Shown in pieces: positions 18,544 through 27,683 of a stretch of 64,000 bases of DNA. The DNA lies in the NCBI RefSeq assembly GCF_014384895.1, contig NZ_JACRSQ010000015.1, positions 1-64,000 of the forward strand. The letters run 5' to 3'. Made by a program: the position numbers and the translations under genes. Numbering within the stretch: the first letter of the stretch is position 1; every line of letters begins with the position of its first letter. This DNA comes from Bianquea renquensis. GTDB lineage: Bacteria > Bacillota > Clostridia > Lachnospirales > Bianqueaceae. The notes beneath the pieces are model-generated. The model had not been told where the DNA came from. It saw only the letters and a list, made by a program, of their open reading frames with translations, and did no database searches.

Positions 18544-19644
18544 ATGGAGCTTAATAGCCGCAAGATTCAAATATTACAGGCCATTATCATGAATTATCTT
18601 GAAACAGCAGAACCGGTTGGATCGCGGACGATTTCCCGGCGGTTTCCCCTGGGGATCAGTTCGGCGACCATTCGGAATGAGATGTCGGATCTGGAGGAAT
18701 TGGGGTTTATCATGCAGCCCCACACGTCGGCAGGCCGGATTCCTTCCTCCAAGGGATACAGGCTGTATGTGGATCATCTGATGAGGACGAAAAGCATCAG
18801 CAGCGAACAGATGGAAATCCTGAAACGGATTTTGCGCGAAAAGCGCAACCAGTTGGATTCCCTTTTGAAGGAAATGGGCGATCTGTTGGCCGATCTGACT
18901 CGCTATACCGCGATTGTAACTATGCCGCAGTTTAAAAAGACTCGACTGAAGCATTTGCAGCTCATTGCGCTGGACAATAATTCGGTGATATTGGTCATTA
19001 TTACCGATGGCAATGTGGTCCGCAACAATGTATTGCAGATTGAGCAGCCCTTTAGTCAGGAGGATCTGTACCGCCTATCGGAGGTACTGAACACAAACCT
19101 GAGCGGGCTGACAGTGGAAGAGATTAATCTCCCCTTGATCCAGAAGATCAAAAAGGAGATGAAGGTAGACCAGACCATGATGGATGGTTTGCTGGACGCG
19201 ATTAACGAGACGCTACAATTTGCGGATGATGTGGATGTCTTTACATCAGGCGCCACGAATATTCTGAATTTCCCTGAATTTGCAGATATCACGAGGGCAA
19301 GAGCGCTGATGGAAGTATTTGAAGAGAAAGAACAGATGTTGTCCATGGTTCACAGCAGTCTTTCCGGGAAATCCCCCATGAGTATCACCATCGGCACGGA
19401 AAATACCATGGAAGAGCTGCAGGACTGCAGTATTATAACAGCGATTTACCATTATGGTAACCGCAATATTGGGTCCATCAGCGTGGTCGGTCCCATGAGA
19501 ATGGATTATGATCAGGTTGTATCGACCCTTGGCTGCCTTATCAAAGATTTCCAGCAATTGTTTCCTGATGATAAGAAGACAGATGCTGAGGCGAAGCCAA
19601 AATCCAGAATCGTAGAGAATCCGCCGGGTGAGCCCAGCACATAG
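18544..19644 (+). CDS. hrcA: Heat-inducible transcription repressor HrcA
   Basis: A 366-residue repressor with an N-terminal winged helix (RKIQILQAIIMNYLETAEPVG; SATIRNEMSDLEELG). A GAF-like domain follows, ending in the NIGSISVVGPMRMDY signature. It binds the CIRCE site just upstream and is kept active by GroEL in studied species. I prefer the ATG at 18544, after the AGGTGATG site, over the ATG at 18529, which has none. First gene of the hrcA-grpE-dnaK-dnaJ run. Confidence 0.95.
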   Translation: MELNSRKIQILQAIIMNYLETAEPVGSRTISRRFPLGISSATIRNEMSDLEELGFIMQPHTSAGRIPSSKGYRLYVDHLMRTKSISSEQMEILKRILREKRNQLDSLLKEMGDLLADLTRYTAIVTMPQFKKTRLKHLQLIALDNNSVILVIITDGNVVRNNVLQIEQPFSQEDLYRLSEVLNTNLSGLTVEEINLPLIQKIKKEMKVDQTMMDGLLDAINETLQFADDVDVFTSGATNILNFPEFADITRARALMEVFEEKEQMLSMVHSSLSGKSPMSITIGTENTMEELQDCSIITAIYHYGNRNIGSISVVGPMRMDYDQVVSTLGCLIKDFQQLFPDDKKTDAEAKPKSRIVENPPGEPST

Positions 19645-19684
19645 CTTGAGCAAGGTGGATGAATAAGGAAAGGTGGTCTGTACG

Positions 19685-20284
19685 TTGAAAGACAAAGACA
19701 AAACCAATGACGAGGTCAAGGAACAGAAGGAAAATGAGCCGCAGGAGGCAAAGGAGCCGGCGTCGGTCGAGCCGGAGACTTCGGTTTCTTCCGATGCTGA
19801 GGCGGAGGAGAAAGCCATCCTGGAGGATGTGGAAGAACTGCAGAAGAAATTAGAGGAATCCACGGCGAAATCAGAAGAATATCTGGACCGCCTGCGCAGA
19901 ACGATGGCAGAATTCGATAATTTTCGCAAGCGGACGCAGAAGGAGAAAGAGCAGATCTTTGACCGAGGCGCAAAGGATGTATTGGAGCAAATACTTCCGG
20001 TTATCGATAATTTTGAGCGAGCGCTAGCAGGAAACGATAAGAAGGACGACTCTTTCGCAAAGGGCGTGGAGATGATCTACAAGCAACTGCTGGGGGCGCT
20101 GGAATCTCTGGGTTTGCAGGAGATCGAAGCGTGCGGAAAGCCCTTCGACCCCAACTATCATAACGCGGTTACCCATGTGGAGGACGAGAACGTCGGCGAA
20201 AATGAAGTCGTCGAAGTCTTCCAGAAGGGCTACAAATATAAAGACACTGTCATTCGCTGTAGCATGGTGAAAGTGGCAAATTAA
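19685..20284 (+). CDS. grpE: Nucleotide exchange factor GrpE
   Basis: GrpE releases ADP from DnaK. The 199-residue protein has an acidic, low-complexity N-terminus (about 1-45), a long coiled coil (about 45-110; RRTMAEFDNFRKRTQKEK) and the C-terminal beta-wing domain (NYHNAVTHVE...VVEVFQKGYKYKDTVIRCSMVKV). I read the start as the TTG at 19685, 8 bases after AGGTGG; a GTG at 19673 sits within that ribosome site. Co-transcribed with hrcA and dnaK. Confidence 0.93.
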   Translation: MKDKDKTNDEVKEQKENEPQEAKEPASVEPETSVSSDAEAEEKAILEDVEELQKKLEESTAKSEEYLDRLRRTMAEFDNFRKRTQKEKEQIFDRGAKDVLEQILPVIDNFERALAGNDKKDDSFAKGVEMIYKQLLGALESLGLQEIEACGKPFDPNYHNAVTHVEDENVGENEVVEVFQKGYKYKDTVIRCSMVKVAN

Positions 20285-20372
20285 TGCAATTCAGTGGAAT
20301 TAGGAATGGCAAAGAGCTAATATGGACAGGATCAAAAAAGAAAACGATTGAAAAGAAATAGGAGGAATTATT

Positions 20373-22232
20373 ATGGGAAAAATTATTGGTATCGACTTAG
20401 GTACAACAAATTCATGTGTTGCCGTTATGGAAGGCGGTAAGCCGGTTGTTATTACAAATCCAGAGGGAGCGAGAACGACGCCGTCCGTGGTCGCGTTCAC
20501 AAAAAACGGGGAGCGCCTTGTGGGAGAGACCGCTAAGAGACAGGCGATCACAAACCCCGATCACACGATTATCTCCATCAAGAGACAGATGGGCAGCGAC
20601 TACCGTGTGAATATTGATGGAAAGGGGTACAGCCCCCAGGAGATTTCCGCCATGATTCTGCAAAAGATGAAGGCGGATGCGGAAAGCTATCTCGGGGAGA
20701 AGGTTACCGAGGCGGTTATCACGGTTCCCGCATATTTTTCTGACGCGCAGAGACAGGCGACAAAGGACGCTGGTAAGATCGCGGGTCTTGATGTAAAGCG
20801 AATCATCAATGAGCCCACGGCTGCCGCGCTTGCCTACGGGCTTGACAATGAGAAAGAACAGACGATTATGGTTTACGACTTGGGCGGCGGTACGTTTGAT
20901 GTATCGCTGATCGAGATCGGGGACGGTGTCATCGAAGTTCTTGCCACAAGCGGAGACAACCATCTGGGCGGTGACGATTTTGACCAGAGAATTATAGATC
21001 ATCTGGTCGCAGAATTTAAGAAAAAAGAAGGCGTGGATCTGAGCGCGGACAAGATGGCGATGCAGAGGTTGAAGGAGGCGGCTGAGAAAGCTAAGAAGGA
21101 GTTATCCTCCATGGCGACGGCCAATATCAATTTGCCCTTCATCACAGCCACCCAGGAAGGTCCTAAGCATATGGACATCACCTTGTCCAGGGCAGATTTT
21201 GATCGCTTGACAGCCGACTTGGTTGAGCGCACCATGGGACCTGTTCGAAACGCATTGAGCGATGCTGGTTTGCAGGCTTCCGACCTGCACAAGGTTCTGC
21301 TGGTAGGAGGTTCGACCCGTATTCCGGCGGTTCAGGAAGCGGTCAAGAAAATTACTGGCAAAGATCCCTCCAAAACTCTAAATCCGGATGAATGCGTTGC
21401 CATCGGAGCAGCGATCCAGGGCGGCAAATTAGCGGGTGAAGCGGGAGCTGGTGATATCCTGCTGCTGGATGTAACACCTTTGACCCTTGGCATTGAGACC
21501 ATGGGTGGAGTCGCGACCCCCTTGATCGAGAGAAATACCACAATTCCGGCGAAAAAGAGCCAGATTTTCTCTACGGCGGAGAACAATCAGACGGCGGTTG
21601 ATATCCATGTTGTCCAGGGAGAGCGGCCTTTGGCTAAGGACAATAAGACGCTTGGACGGTTCCGTCTGGATGGAATTCCGGCAGCTCCCCGTGGAGTGCC
21701 ACAGATTGAAGTCACCTTCGACATTGATGCAAATGGTATCGTCAATGTAGTGGCGAAGGATCTAGGCAGCGGAAAAGAGCAGAAGATCACCATCACAGCG
21801 TCAACGAATTTGTCTGACGCAGAGGTAGAGAAGGCTGTTAAGGAAGCGGAACAGTTTGCGGAAGAGGACCGGAAGAGGAAGGAAACCATCGAGGTTCGAA
21901 ACCAAGCGGATTCTATGGTGTTCCAGACGGAGAAAACCTTAGAAGAGATGGGCGACAAGATGGACGCAGGCGATAAGAGCAAAATCGAGAGCGAACTGGC
22001 CCATGTCAAGAGCATACTCGATCAGACGAAGGATCAGCCGGCAACAGAGGCGCAGGCAGCGGAGTTGAAAGCTGCAACGGAGAGCCTCACGACAGCGCTC
22101 AACGAGATGGCGACGAAATTGTATCAGCAGCAGGGTGGACCGCAGGGGCCTCAGGATTTTAATGGTGGGGCACAGGGTGGCGGCCAGGGGCCCGACGACG
22201 ATGTAGTCGATGCTGATTTCAAAGAAGTGTAA
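20373..22232 (+). CDS. dnaK: Molecular chaperone DnaK (Hsp70)
   Basis: A 619-residue ATP-dependent chaperone. The actin-like ATPase domain begins with IIGIDLGTTNSCVAVMEG and includes IINEPTAAALAYGLD and VYDLGGGTFDVSLI. The substrate-binding domain begins around residue 385 (DVTPLTLGIETMGGV), and the C-terminus is the usual Gly/Gln/Pro-rich tail ending in DDDVVDADFKEV. AGGAGG precedes the ATG. It lies in the CIRCE-controlled operon. A strong perfect hairpin follows before dnaJ. Confidence 0.98.
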   Translation: MGKIIGIDLGTTNSCVAVMEGGKPVVITNPEGARTTPSVVAFTKNGERLVGETAKRQAITNPDHTIISIKRQMGSDYRVNIDGKGYSPQEISAMILQKMKADAESYLGEKVTEAVITVPAYFSDAQRQATKDAGKIAGLDVKRIINEPTAAALAYGLDNEKEQTIMVYDLGGGTFDVSLIEIGDGVIEVLATSGDNHLGGDDFDQRIIDHLVAEFKKKEGVDLSADKMAMQRLKEAAEKAKKELSSMATANINLPFITATQEGPKHMDITLSRADFDRLTADLVERTMGPVRNALSDAGLQASDLHKVLLVGGSTRIPAVQEAVKKITGKDPSKTLNPDECVAIGAAIQGGKLAGEAGAGDILLLDVTPLTLGIETMGGVATPLIERNTTIPAKKSQIFSTAENNQTAVDIHVVQGERPLAKDNKTLGRFRLDGIPAAPRGVPQIEVTFDIDANGIVNVVAKDLGSGKEQKITITASTNLSDAEVEKAVKEAEQFAEEDRKRKETIEVRNQADSMVFQTEKTLEEMGDKMDAGDKSKIESELAHVKSILDQTKDQPATEAQAAELKAATESLTTALNEMATKLYQQQGGPQGPQDFNGGAQGGGQGPDDDVVDADFKEV

Positions 22233-22249
22233 CGGTCCGCACTGTGAAT

Positions 22250-22284
22250 CGAAAAGCCAAAGATCAGAGGTCTTTGGCTTTTCG
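22250..22284 (+). other. Perfect 14-bp hairpin between dnaK and dnaJ
   Basis: Arms 22250-22263 and 22271-22284 are exact complements around a 7-base loop. No long T run follows, so it is more likely a partial terminator or an RNA-processing or stability element than a full stop. Confidence 0.7.
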
Positions 22285-22349
22285 AGGTATTCAGATCGGA
22301 TGAATCCAAGAGGGGTAAAATTAGGAATTGAGATGGCAGGTGAACGGGT

Positions 22350-23495
22350 TTGGCTGAGAAACGAGATTATTATGAGGTGCTGGGTGTTGAACGCAACGCC
22401 ACAGATCAGGATATTAAACGGGCTTACCGCCGGTTAGCAAAAAAATATCATCCCGATGTGAATCCGGGAGACAAAGAGGCGGAGGCCAAGTTTAAAGAGG
22501 CGTCGGAGGCCTATGCAGTGCTCAGCGATGAAGAAAAGCGAGCCAAATATGACCAATTTGGTCACAGCGCCTTTGAGGGCGCCGGCGGAGGAGACGGCGG
22601 CTTCGGCGGTTTTGGTGGCTTTGGCGATATGGGGGATATTTTTGGAGATATCTTTGGCGACCTTTTCGGCGGTGGCAGCGGAAGAAGAACCAAGAATGGA
22701 CCTACAAGAGGTCAGGATGTCCAGTCGAGTCTGGACATTACCTTTACGGAAGCGGCCTTTGGCTGCAAAAAGAATGTGGAGTTGTGGGTATTCGACAACT
22801 GTGATCAATGTAATGGAACAGGGGCAAAAGCGGGAACGAAGCCGGAAACTTGCCCGAATTGCCATGGGTCTGGTCAGATGCGCGTCCAACAACAGACGAT
22901 GTTTGGCGCGATGACGAGCGTTCGGACTTGTTCCACCTGTGGAGGAACAGGGAAAATCATAAAAGAGAAATGTACTCGCTGCAACGGCGGCGGTCGAATA
23001 AAAGTGAAAAAGACCTTTGAGGTGAATATACCGGCGGGGATTGATACGGGGCAGAGCATTCGCATGAGTGGCAAAGGCGAGCCCGGTGCACAGGGAGGTC
23101 CGAACGGCGATCTATTCATTACCGTCACGATTCGGCCCCATCCTTTCTTTTCAAGGCAGGGCTATGATGTGTACTGTTCCGTTCCCATCAGCTTTGCACA
23201 GGCGGCGTTGGGAGATGAGCTGGAGATCCCCACCATCGATGGAAAAGCTCAATATACCATTGAAGAAGGGACGCAGACGGGGACTAGGTTCCGGCTTCGC
23301 GGCAAGGGAATTCCCTATCTGCGCAATTCCAATCAACGAGGGGATCAATACGTGACGGTCAACGTGGAGGTTCCCAAGAAGCTAAATGATAAGCAGAAAG
23401 AGCTTCTGCGCCAGTTCGCCTCCGCCATGGGGGAGGATGACGTCCATGGTCAGAAAAAGTCATTTTTTCAAAAGATGAAAGACGCATTTGAATAA
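22350..23495 (+). CDS. dnaJ: Co-chaperone DnaJ (Hsp40)
   Basis: A 381-residue type I J-protein that stimulates DnaK ATPase. The J domain (1-70) has the HPD motif in KKYHPDVNPGD, followed by a Gly/Phe-rich linker. Four zinc-binding CxxCxGxG repeats follow: CDQCNGTG, CPNCHGSG, CSTCGGTG and CTRCNGGG. The C-terminal substrate domains complete it. The start is TTG at 22350, 6 bases after AGGTGA; no in-frame ATG is nearby. A TTG start is shared with grpE in the same operon. Confidence 0.97.
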   Translation: MAEKRDYYEVLGVERNATDQDIKRAYRRLAKKYHPDVNPGDKEAEAKFKEASEAYAVLSDEEKRAKYDQFGHSAFEGAGGGDGGFGGFGGFGDMGDIFGDIFGDLFGGGSGRRTKNGPTRGQDVQSSLDITFTEAAFGCKKNVELWVFDNCDQCNGTGAKAGTKPETCPNCHGSGQMRVQQQTMFGAMTSVRTCSTCGGTGKIIKEKCTRCNGGGRIKVKKTFEVNIPAGIDTGQSIRMSGKGEPGAQGGPNGDLFITVTIRPHPFFSRQGYDVYCSVPISFAQAALGDELEIPTIDGKAQYTIEEGTQTGTRFRLRGKGIPYLRNSNQRGDQYVTVNVEVPKKLNDKQKELLRQFASAMGEDDVHGQKKSFFQKMKDAFE

Positions 23496-23514
23496 TTGCG
23501 GAATGGAGGTTCCT

Positions 23515-24477
23515 ATGAACTGGTATCAGATTACGGTCCATACAGTAACCGAGGCGGTTGAGGCCATCAGCTATGCTATGGAAGAGATGGGGGCCAAGGG
23601 TGTTGAAATTGTGGATCCGAAGGATATCCTTTGGCAGGACAAGGATCCGCTGGCGTGGGATTATATCGATGAGGACTTGTTGGCTGGCATGAAACAGGAC
23701 GTGGCCCTAGTCCGATGCTACATTTCGGAGGAGGAACTGCCCAATCAGACGTTGTTGGAAAATTTTCAGCTTACGCTGCAGGATAAGGTGATGGGGATTG
23801 CCCAGTTTCTTCCCATTGGCGAGGGGAGAATCGAGACTGCGACCATGGCGGAGGATGAATGGGCCAATGCATGGAAGCAGTACTATAAGCCGTTTCATAT
23901 AGGAGAGCATATTTTTGTGGTGCCATCCTGGGAGGAGGCGGTGGATGAGCCTGGCGATATCCGCATCACCATGGATCCGGGAATGGCCTTTGGCACTGGA
24001 ACGCACGAAACTACATCAATGTGCGCAGCTCTGCTGGAGGAAGAGATAAAGGGCGGGGAGACGGTTCTGGATGTCGGATGCGGAAGCGGAATTCTTGGGA
24101 TTACAGCGGCAAAGCTAGGCGCTTCAAAGGTGATCTGCACAGACTTAGACCCCAATGCTGTTTTGGTGGCCAAAGATAATGTAGAAAAAAATCAAGTTGC
24201 AGGAAACGTGGAGATTTATAAGGGAGATCTGCTGGATATTCAGGAATTAGCAGGAATCCAGGCAGATTGCATCGTAGCCAATATCATTGCCGATGTCATC
24301 ATCCATTTGGCTCCTTCCGCGCGGGGGTTTCTCAAAGAGGACGGGCTATTCCTCTCTTCGGGGATCATCCGCGAGCGCAGAGACGATGTGGAGAAATCCC
24401 TAGCAGCGGCGGGATATACAGTTTTGAAAGTTGTCGAGTTAGGCAGCTGGGTTGCAATCGTATCCAGAAAATCATGA
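23515..24477 (+). CDS. prmA: Ribosomal protein L11 methyltransferase
   Basis: PrmA trimethylates lysines of ribosomal protein L11 using SAM. The 320-residue protein has the N-terminal substrate-recognition domain (MNWYQITVHTVTEAVEAIS) and a Rossmann methyltransferase domain with MDPGMAFGTGTHETT and VLDVGCGSGILGI. TGGAGGT sits 4 bases before the ATG at 23515. Its position after dnaJ and before rsmE is typical of Bacillota. Confidence 0.95.
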   Translation: MNWYQITVHTVTEAVEAISYAMEEMGAKGVEIVDPKDILWQDKDPLAWDYIDEDLLAGMKQDVALVRCYISEEELPNQTLLENFQLTLQDKVMGIAQFLPIGEGRIETATMAEDEWANAWKQYYKPFHIGEHIFVVPSWEEAVDEPGDIRITMDPGMAFGTGTHETTSMCAALLEEEIKGGETVLDVGCGSGILGITAAKLGASKVICTDLDPNAVLVAKDNVEKNQVAGNVEIYKGDLLDIQELAGIQADCIVANIIADVIIHLAPSARGFLKEDGLFLSSGIIRERRDDVEKSLAAAGYTVLKVVELGSWVAIVSRKS

Positions 24478-24490
24478 GGGAGGGATTGGC

Positions 24491-25228
24491 GTGCCCAAGT
24501 TTTTTGTCAGCAAGGAGGATATCCATGGCGAGTCTCTCCGCATTGGAGAGGATGCCCATCATATCCTCCATGTTTTGCGTCAGCGGCCGGGGGACATGAT
24601 TATAGCCTGCGACGGGATGGGAACGGACTATGAATGTGAAATCCAGTCGCTGTCGCAGGAGGCGATTCTCTGCCGGATCGTATCATCCCATCCGTCCGAG
24701 ACAGAGCCGTACACGAGGATTACTGTTTTTCAAGGACTCCCAAAAGGGGAGAAAACGGATTGGATTCTTCAAAAAGCAGCGGAGCTGGGGATCGCAAGTG
24801 TTCATTTTGTTCAGACGAAGCGCAGCGTAGTGAAACTGGAGGAGAAAAAGGTATCTGGCAAGCTTGAGCGGTGGAATAAAATTTGTACGACTGCTGCGAA
24901 GCAATGTGAGAGGGGGAGCATCCCCACCGTCGCCTTCCATCCTCAGCTCTCTTCCTGTCTGCCCTGCCTGAAAGAATTTGATCTGGCTCTTTTATTTTAT
25001 GAGGAGGAAAAGGGAAAGGCCTTAAAACCGATATTGCGCAGTCAGACAGCAAAGCCAAGATCCATTGCAGTCTTGATCGGTCCGGAAGGCGGATGGGATT
25101 TGGAAGAAGTGGAGGCGCTGACGAAGGCCGGAGCGCAGACTGTCGGGCTTGGCCCGAGAATTCTTCGGACTGAGACAGCGGCTATGACAGCGGCGGCTAT
25201 GATCTTATATGAGTACGATCAAATGTGA
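24491..25228 (+). CDS. rsmE: 16S rRNA m3U1498 methyltransferase
   Basis: A 245-residue SPOUT-fold enzyme that methylates U1498 of 16S rRNA at the decoding centre. An N-terminal PUA-like domain (VPKFFVSKEDI...AHHILHVLRQRPGD) precedes the knotted SPOUT domain with IGPEGGWDLEEVEAL and LGPRILRTETAA. The start is GTG at 24491, 6-7 bases after GGGAGGG and 13 bases after prmA stops. Confidence 0.95.
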   Translation: MPKFFVSKEDIHGESLRIGEDAHHILHVLRQRPGDMIIACDGMGTDYECEIQSLSQEAILCRIVSSHPSETEPYTRITVFQGLPKGEKTDWILQKAAELGIASVHFVQTKRSVVKLEEKKVSGKLERWNKICTTAAKQCERGSIPTVAFHPQLSSCLPCLKEFDLALLFYEEEKGKALKPILRSQTAKPRSIAVLIGPEGGWDLEEVEALTKAGAQTVGLGPRILRTETAAMTAAAMILYEYDQM

Positions 25229-25235
25229 GGAACCT

Positions 25236-26420
25236 ATGGAGACAGCTTTGAATGAAATATACTTAGATAACGGGGCGACGACGAAACCCTCTAAAGGTGT
25301 GGTCGCAAAGATGAGAGAAGTTTTGGAGGCAGCCTACGGCAATCCCTCCTCTCTCCACAGAAAGGGACAGGAAGCGGAGCGTTATGTGAAAGAGGCGCGG
25401 GAGACACTGGCACAGGTGTTGCAAGCCGACCCGGTTAGCGTTTACTTCACTTCGGGGGGAACCGAATGCAGCAATACGGCAATATTAGGAGCCGCATCTT
25501 CTTCTGAGCGAAGAGGGAAGCATATCTTGACCCTTCGGGGGGAGCACCCGGCCACATCGGAGCCCTTGAAATATCTTCAAGAGCAGGGGTGGGAAATCGA
25601 ATATATCGGCACGGATGAGCAGGGGCGTGCGGATCTTGAAGATTTCCGCTGCAAACTTCGCGAGGATACCGTCCTGGTGACGTGTCTCCAGGTAAACAAT
25701 GAGACGGGGGTCATTCAGCCGGTCCAGGAGATGGGAGGGATTCTAAGGGAGTGTGCCCCTCATACTCTCTTTCACGTTGATGCGGTCCAAAGTTTTGCAA
25801 AAATGGAAATATTTCCCAGGAAATGGAACATTGATTTGCTCAGCTCCAGTGCCCACAAGATCCATGGGCCGAAGGGGGTTGGGGGATTATATATCCGCCG
25901 GGATCTCCATATTCCAAGTTTCATACGCGGCGGGGGACAAGAGCGCCAATTTCGTTCGGGAACAGAAAATGTTCCCGGGATCGCCGGATTTGGACAAGCT
26001 GCGAAGGAAGCGTGGGATGAGCGGAGGAGGCGGCAGGAGTCCATGCAGTGCTGCAAGCTATATCTGTATGAACAGCTTCGGAAATCCATCGATGGCATCA
26101 CGCATAATGGGCCTGAACCAAGGGAGGGAGCTGCCCATATTCTGAATCTTCGGATTAAAGGCGTCCGCTCCGAGGTCCTGCTGCACGCCCTGGAGGACTA
26201 TGGAATCTATGTATCGTCCGGTTCTGCGTGTGCATCCAATAAGCCAGACGTGAAAAGTCCTGCCCTAGGAGCCCTAGGGATGAGCGCTGAGGCAATTGAC
26301 GAATCAGTGCGCGTCAGTTTTTCGAAAGACTCTACATTGGACGAGATGGATCGGGTTGTTAAGGCATGTACTGAAATCATACCAATGCTTCGGAGATTTA
26401 CACCAAAGGGAAGACGGTAG
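25236..26420 (+). CDS. Cysteine desulfurase (NifS/IscS-like)
   Basis: A pyridoxal-phosphate enzyme of 394 residues that takes sulfur from cysteine as a protein-bound persulfide. The motifs are IYLDNGATTKPS at the N-terminus, the PLP lysine in SSAHKIHGPKGVGG and the sulfur-carrying cysteine in SSGSACAS. It directly precedes thiI, as nifZ does in B. subtilis, so delivering sulfur to ThiI for 4-thiouridine in tRNA is its likely job (inference from neighbours). GAGG lies 5 bases before the ATG at 25236. Confidence 0.92.
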   Translation: METALNEIYLDNGATTKPSKGVVAKMREVLEAAYGNPSSLHRKGQEAERYVKEARETLAQVLQADPVSVYFTSGGTECSNTAILGAASSSERRGKHILTLRGEHPATSEPLKYLQEQGWEIEYIGTDEQGRADLEDFRCKLREDTVLVTCLQVNNETGVIQPVQEMGGILRECAPHTLFHVDAVQSFAKMEIFPRKWNIDLLSSSAHKIHGPKGVGGLYIRRDLHIPSFIRGGGQERQFRSGTENVPGIAGFGQAAKEAWDERRRRQESMQCCKLYLYEQLRKSIDGITHNGPEPREGAAHILNLRIKGVRSEVLLHALEDYGIYVSSGSACASNKPDVKSPALGALGMSAEAIDESVRVSFSKDSTLDEMDRVVKACTEIIPMLRRFTPKGRR

Positions 26421-26434
26421 GGAGGAGTAGCGCC

Positions 26435-27637
26435 ATGGAAAAAGGGTTGTTAATCAAATATGGTGAAATCGCGATCAAGGGAAATAACCGGCGTCTGTTC
26501 GAAAATCGTTTGGCATTGAACATTAAGGAATGTCTACAGCCCATGGGTGAGTTTTGGATTGCGAAGGAACAGGGACGTTTATTTGTCGAAGCGCCGGGGG
26601 AAGATTGGACGGACTGGACAGAAGAGGCAGCCGCTCGGATTTCAAAGGTGTTTGGCGTCGTCGGAATCTGTGTAGTCGATGTATTTTCCGAGGATTCCTT
26701 CGAAGCAATCTCTGCCAACGTAAATCGATATATCCAGGAACACTACGGCGGCGACGCGGCAACCACCTTTAAGGTGGAGGTAAAACGCGCCAATAAACAA
26801 TATCCCATGACCAGCATGGAATTGGCCAGCGCGCTGGGGGCAACGATTTTGGAGGCCTATCCCGCGTGGCAGGTTGACGTCCATAAACCGAAAACCGTCA
26901 TCTGGGTGGAATTGAGGGGGCGGGTCTATGTCTACAGCAAAGTGATCCCCGGTGTGGGAGGTATGCCTACCGGGACAGCCGGCAAGGCGGCGCTGCTGCT
27001 GTCAGGCGGTATCGATAGCCCAGTAGCCGGGTGGATGATGGCAAAGCGGGGGTTGGAATTGTGCGCGGTCTATTTTCATGCTCACCCCTATACGACAGAT
27101 AGAGCAAAGGAGAAAGTGGTGGACTTGGCGCGCAAATTAAGCCTATATGCTGGAAAAATGCGCGTATATGTCGTGCCCTTTACGGAGATTCAGCTGTCCA
27201 TCTATGAGAAATGCCCCCACGAACAATTGACCATCATCATGCGACGGATCATGATGCAGATTGCGGAAAAGATCGCTCGGAAAGAAGGCGCTTTGGCCTT
27301 GATTACAGGGGAGAGCTTGGGTCAAGTAGCCAGTCAGACACTCCAGAGTTTATATTGTACCAATGAGGTCTGCGAAATGCCTGTATTTCGTCCTGTTATC
27401 GGTTTCGACAAGCAGGATATTGTCACAATTGCAAACAGCATTGATACCTATGAAACCTCCATCTTGCCCTATGAGGATTGCTGCACAATCTTTGTGGCGA
27501 AACATCCGGAGACCAAGCCCAAGCTGGAGGCCATTCAAAAGAGTGAGTCTAGGCTTCCTGATATGGCGCAACAGATCGAGAAAGCGGTGGATGGCTGTGA
27601 GGTGATCACGGTGTATCGGGGTGAGAGGATAGAATAA
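26435..27637 (+). CDS. thiI: tRNA 4-thiouridine synthase ThiI
   Basis: ThiI adenylates U8 of tRNA and inserts sulfur. The 400-residue protein has an N-terminal ferredoxin-like/THUMP region (LLIKYGEIAIKGNNRR) and a PP-loop AANH domain with LLSGGIDSPVAGWMM. It lacks the C-terminal rhodanese domain of the E. coli enzyme, as is usual in Bacillota, where sulfur is accepted more directly from the partner desulfurase encoded upstream. GGAGGAGT is before the ATG. Confidence 0.95.
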   Translation: MEKGLLIKYGEIAIKGNNRRLFENRLALNIKECLQPMGEFWIAKEQGRLFVEAPGEDWTDWTEEAAARISKVFGVVGICVVDVFSEDSFEAISANVNRYIQEHYGGDAATTFKVEVKRANKQYPMTSMELASALGATILEAYPAWQVDVHKPKTVIWVELRGRVYVYSKVIPGVGGMPTGTAGKAALLLSGGIDSPVAGWMMAKRGLELCAVYFHAHPYTTDRAKEKVVDLARKLSLYAGKMRVYVVPFTEIQLSIYEKCPHEQLTIIMRRIMMQIAEKIARKEGALALITGESLGQVASQTLQSLYCTNEVCEMPVFRPVIGFDKQDIVTIANSIDTYETSILPYEDCCTIFVAKHPETKPKLEAIQKSESRLPDMAQQIEKAVDGCEVITVYRGERIE

Positions 27638-27683
27638 AACGTTCGAATTATATTAAAATTTGAATTAAATTGGAGGCGAGCTA

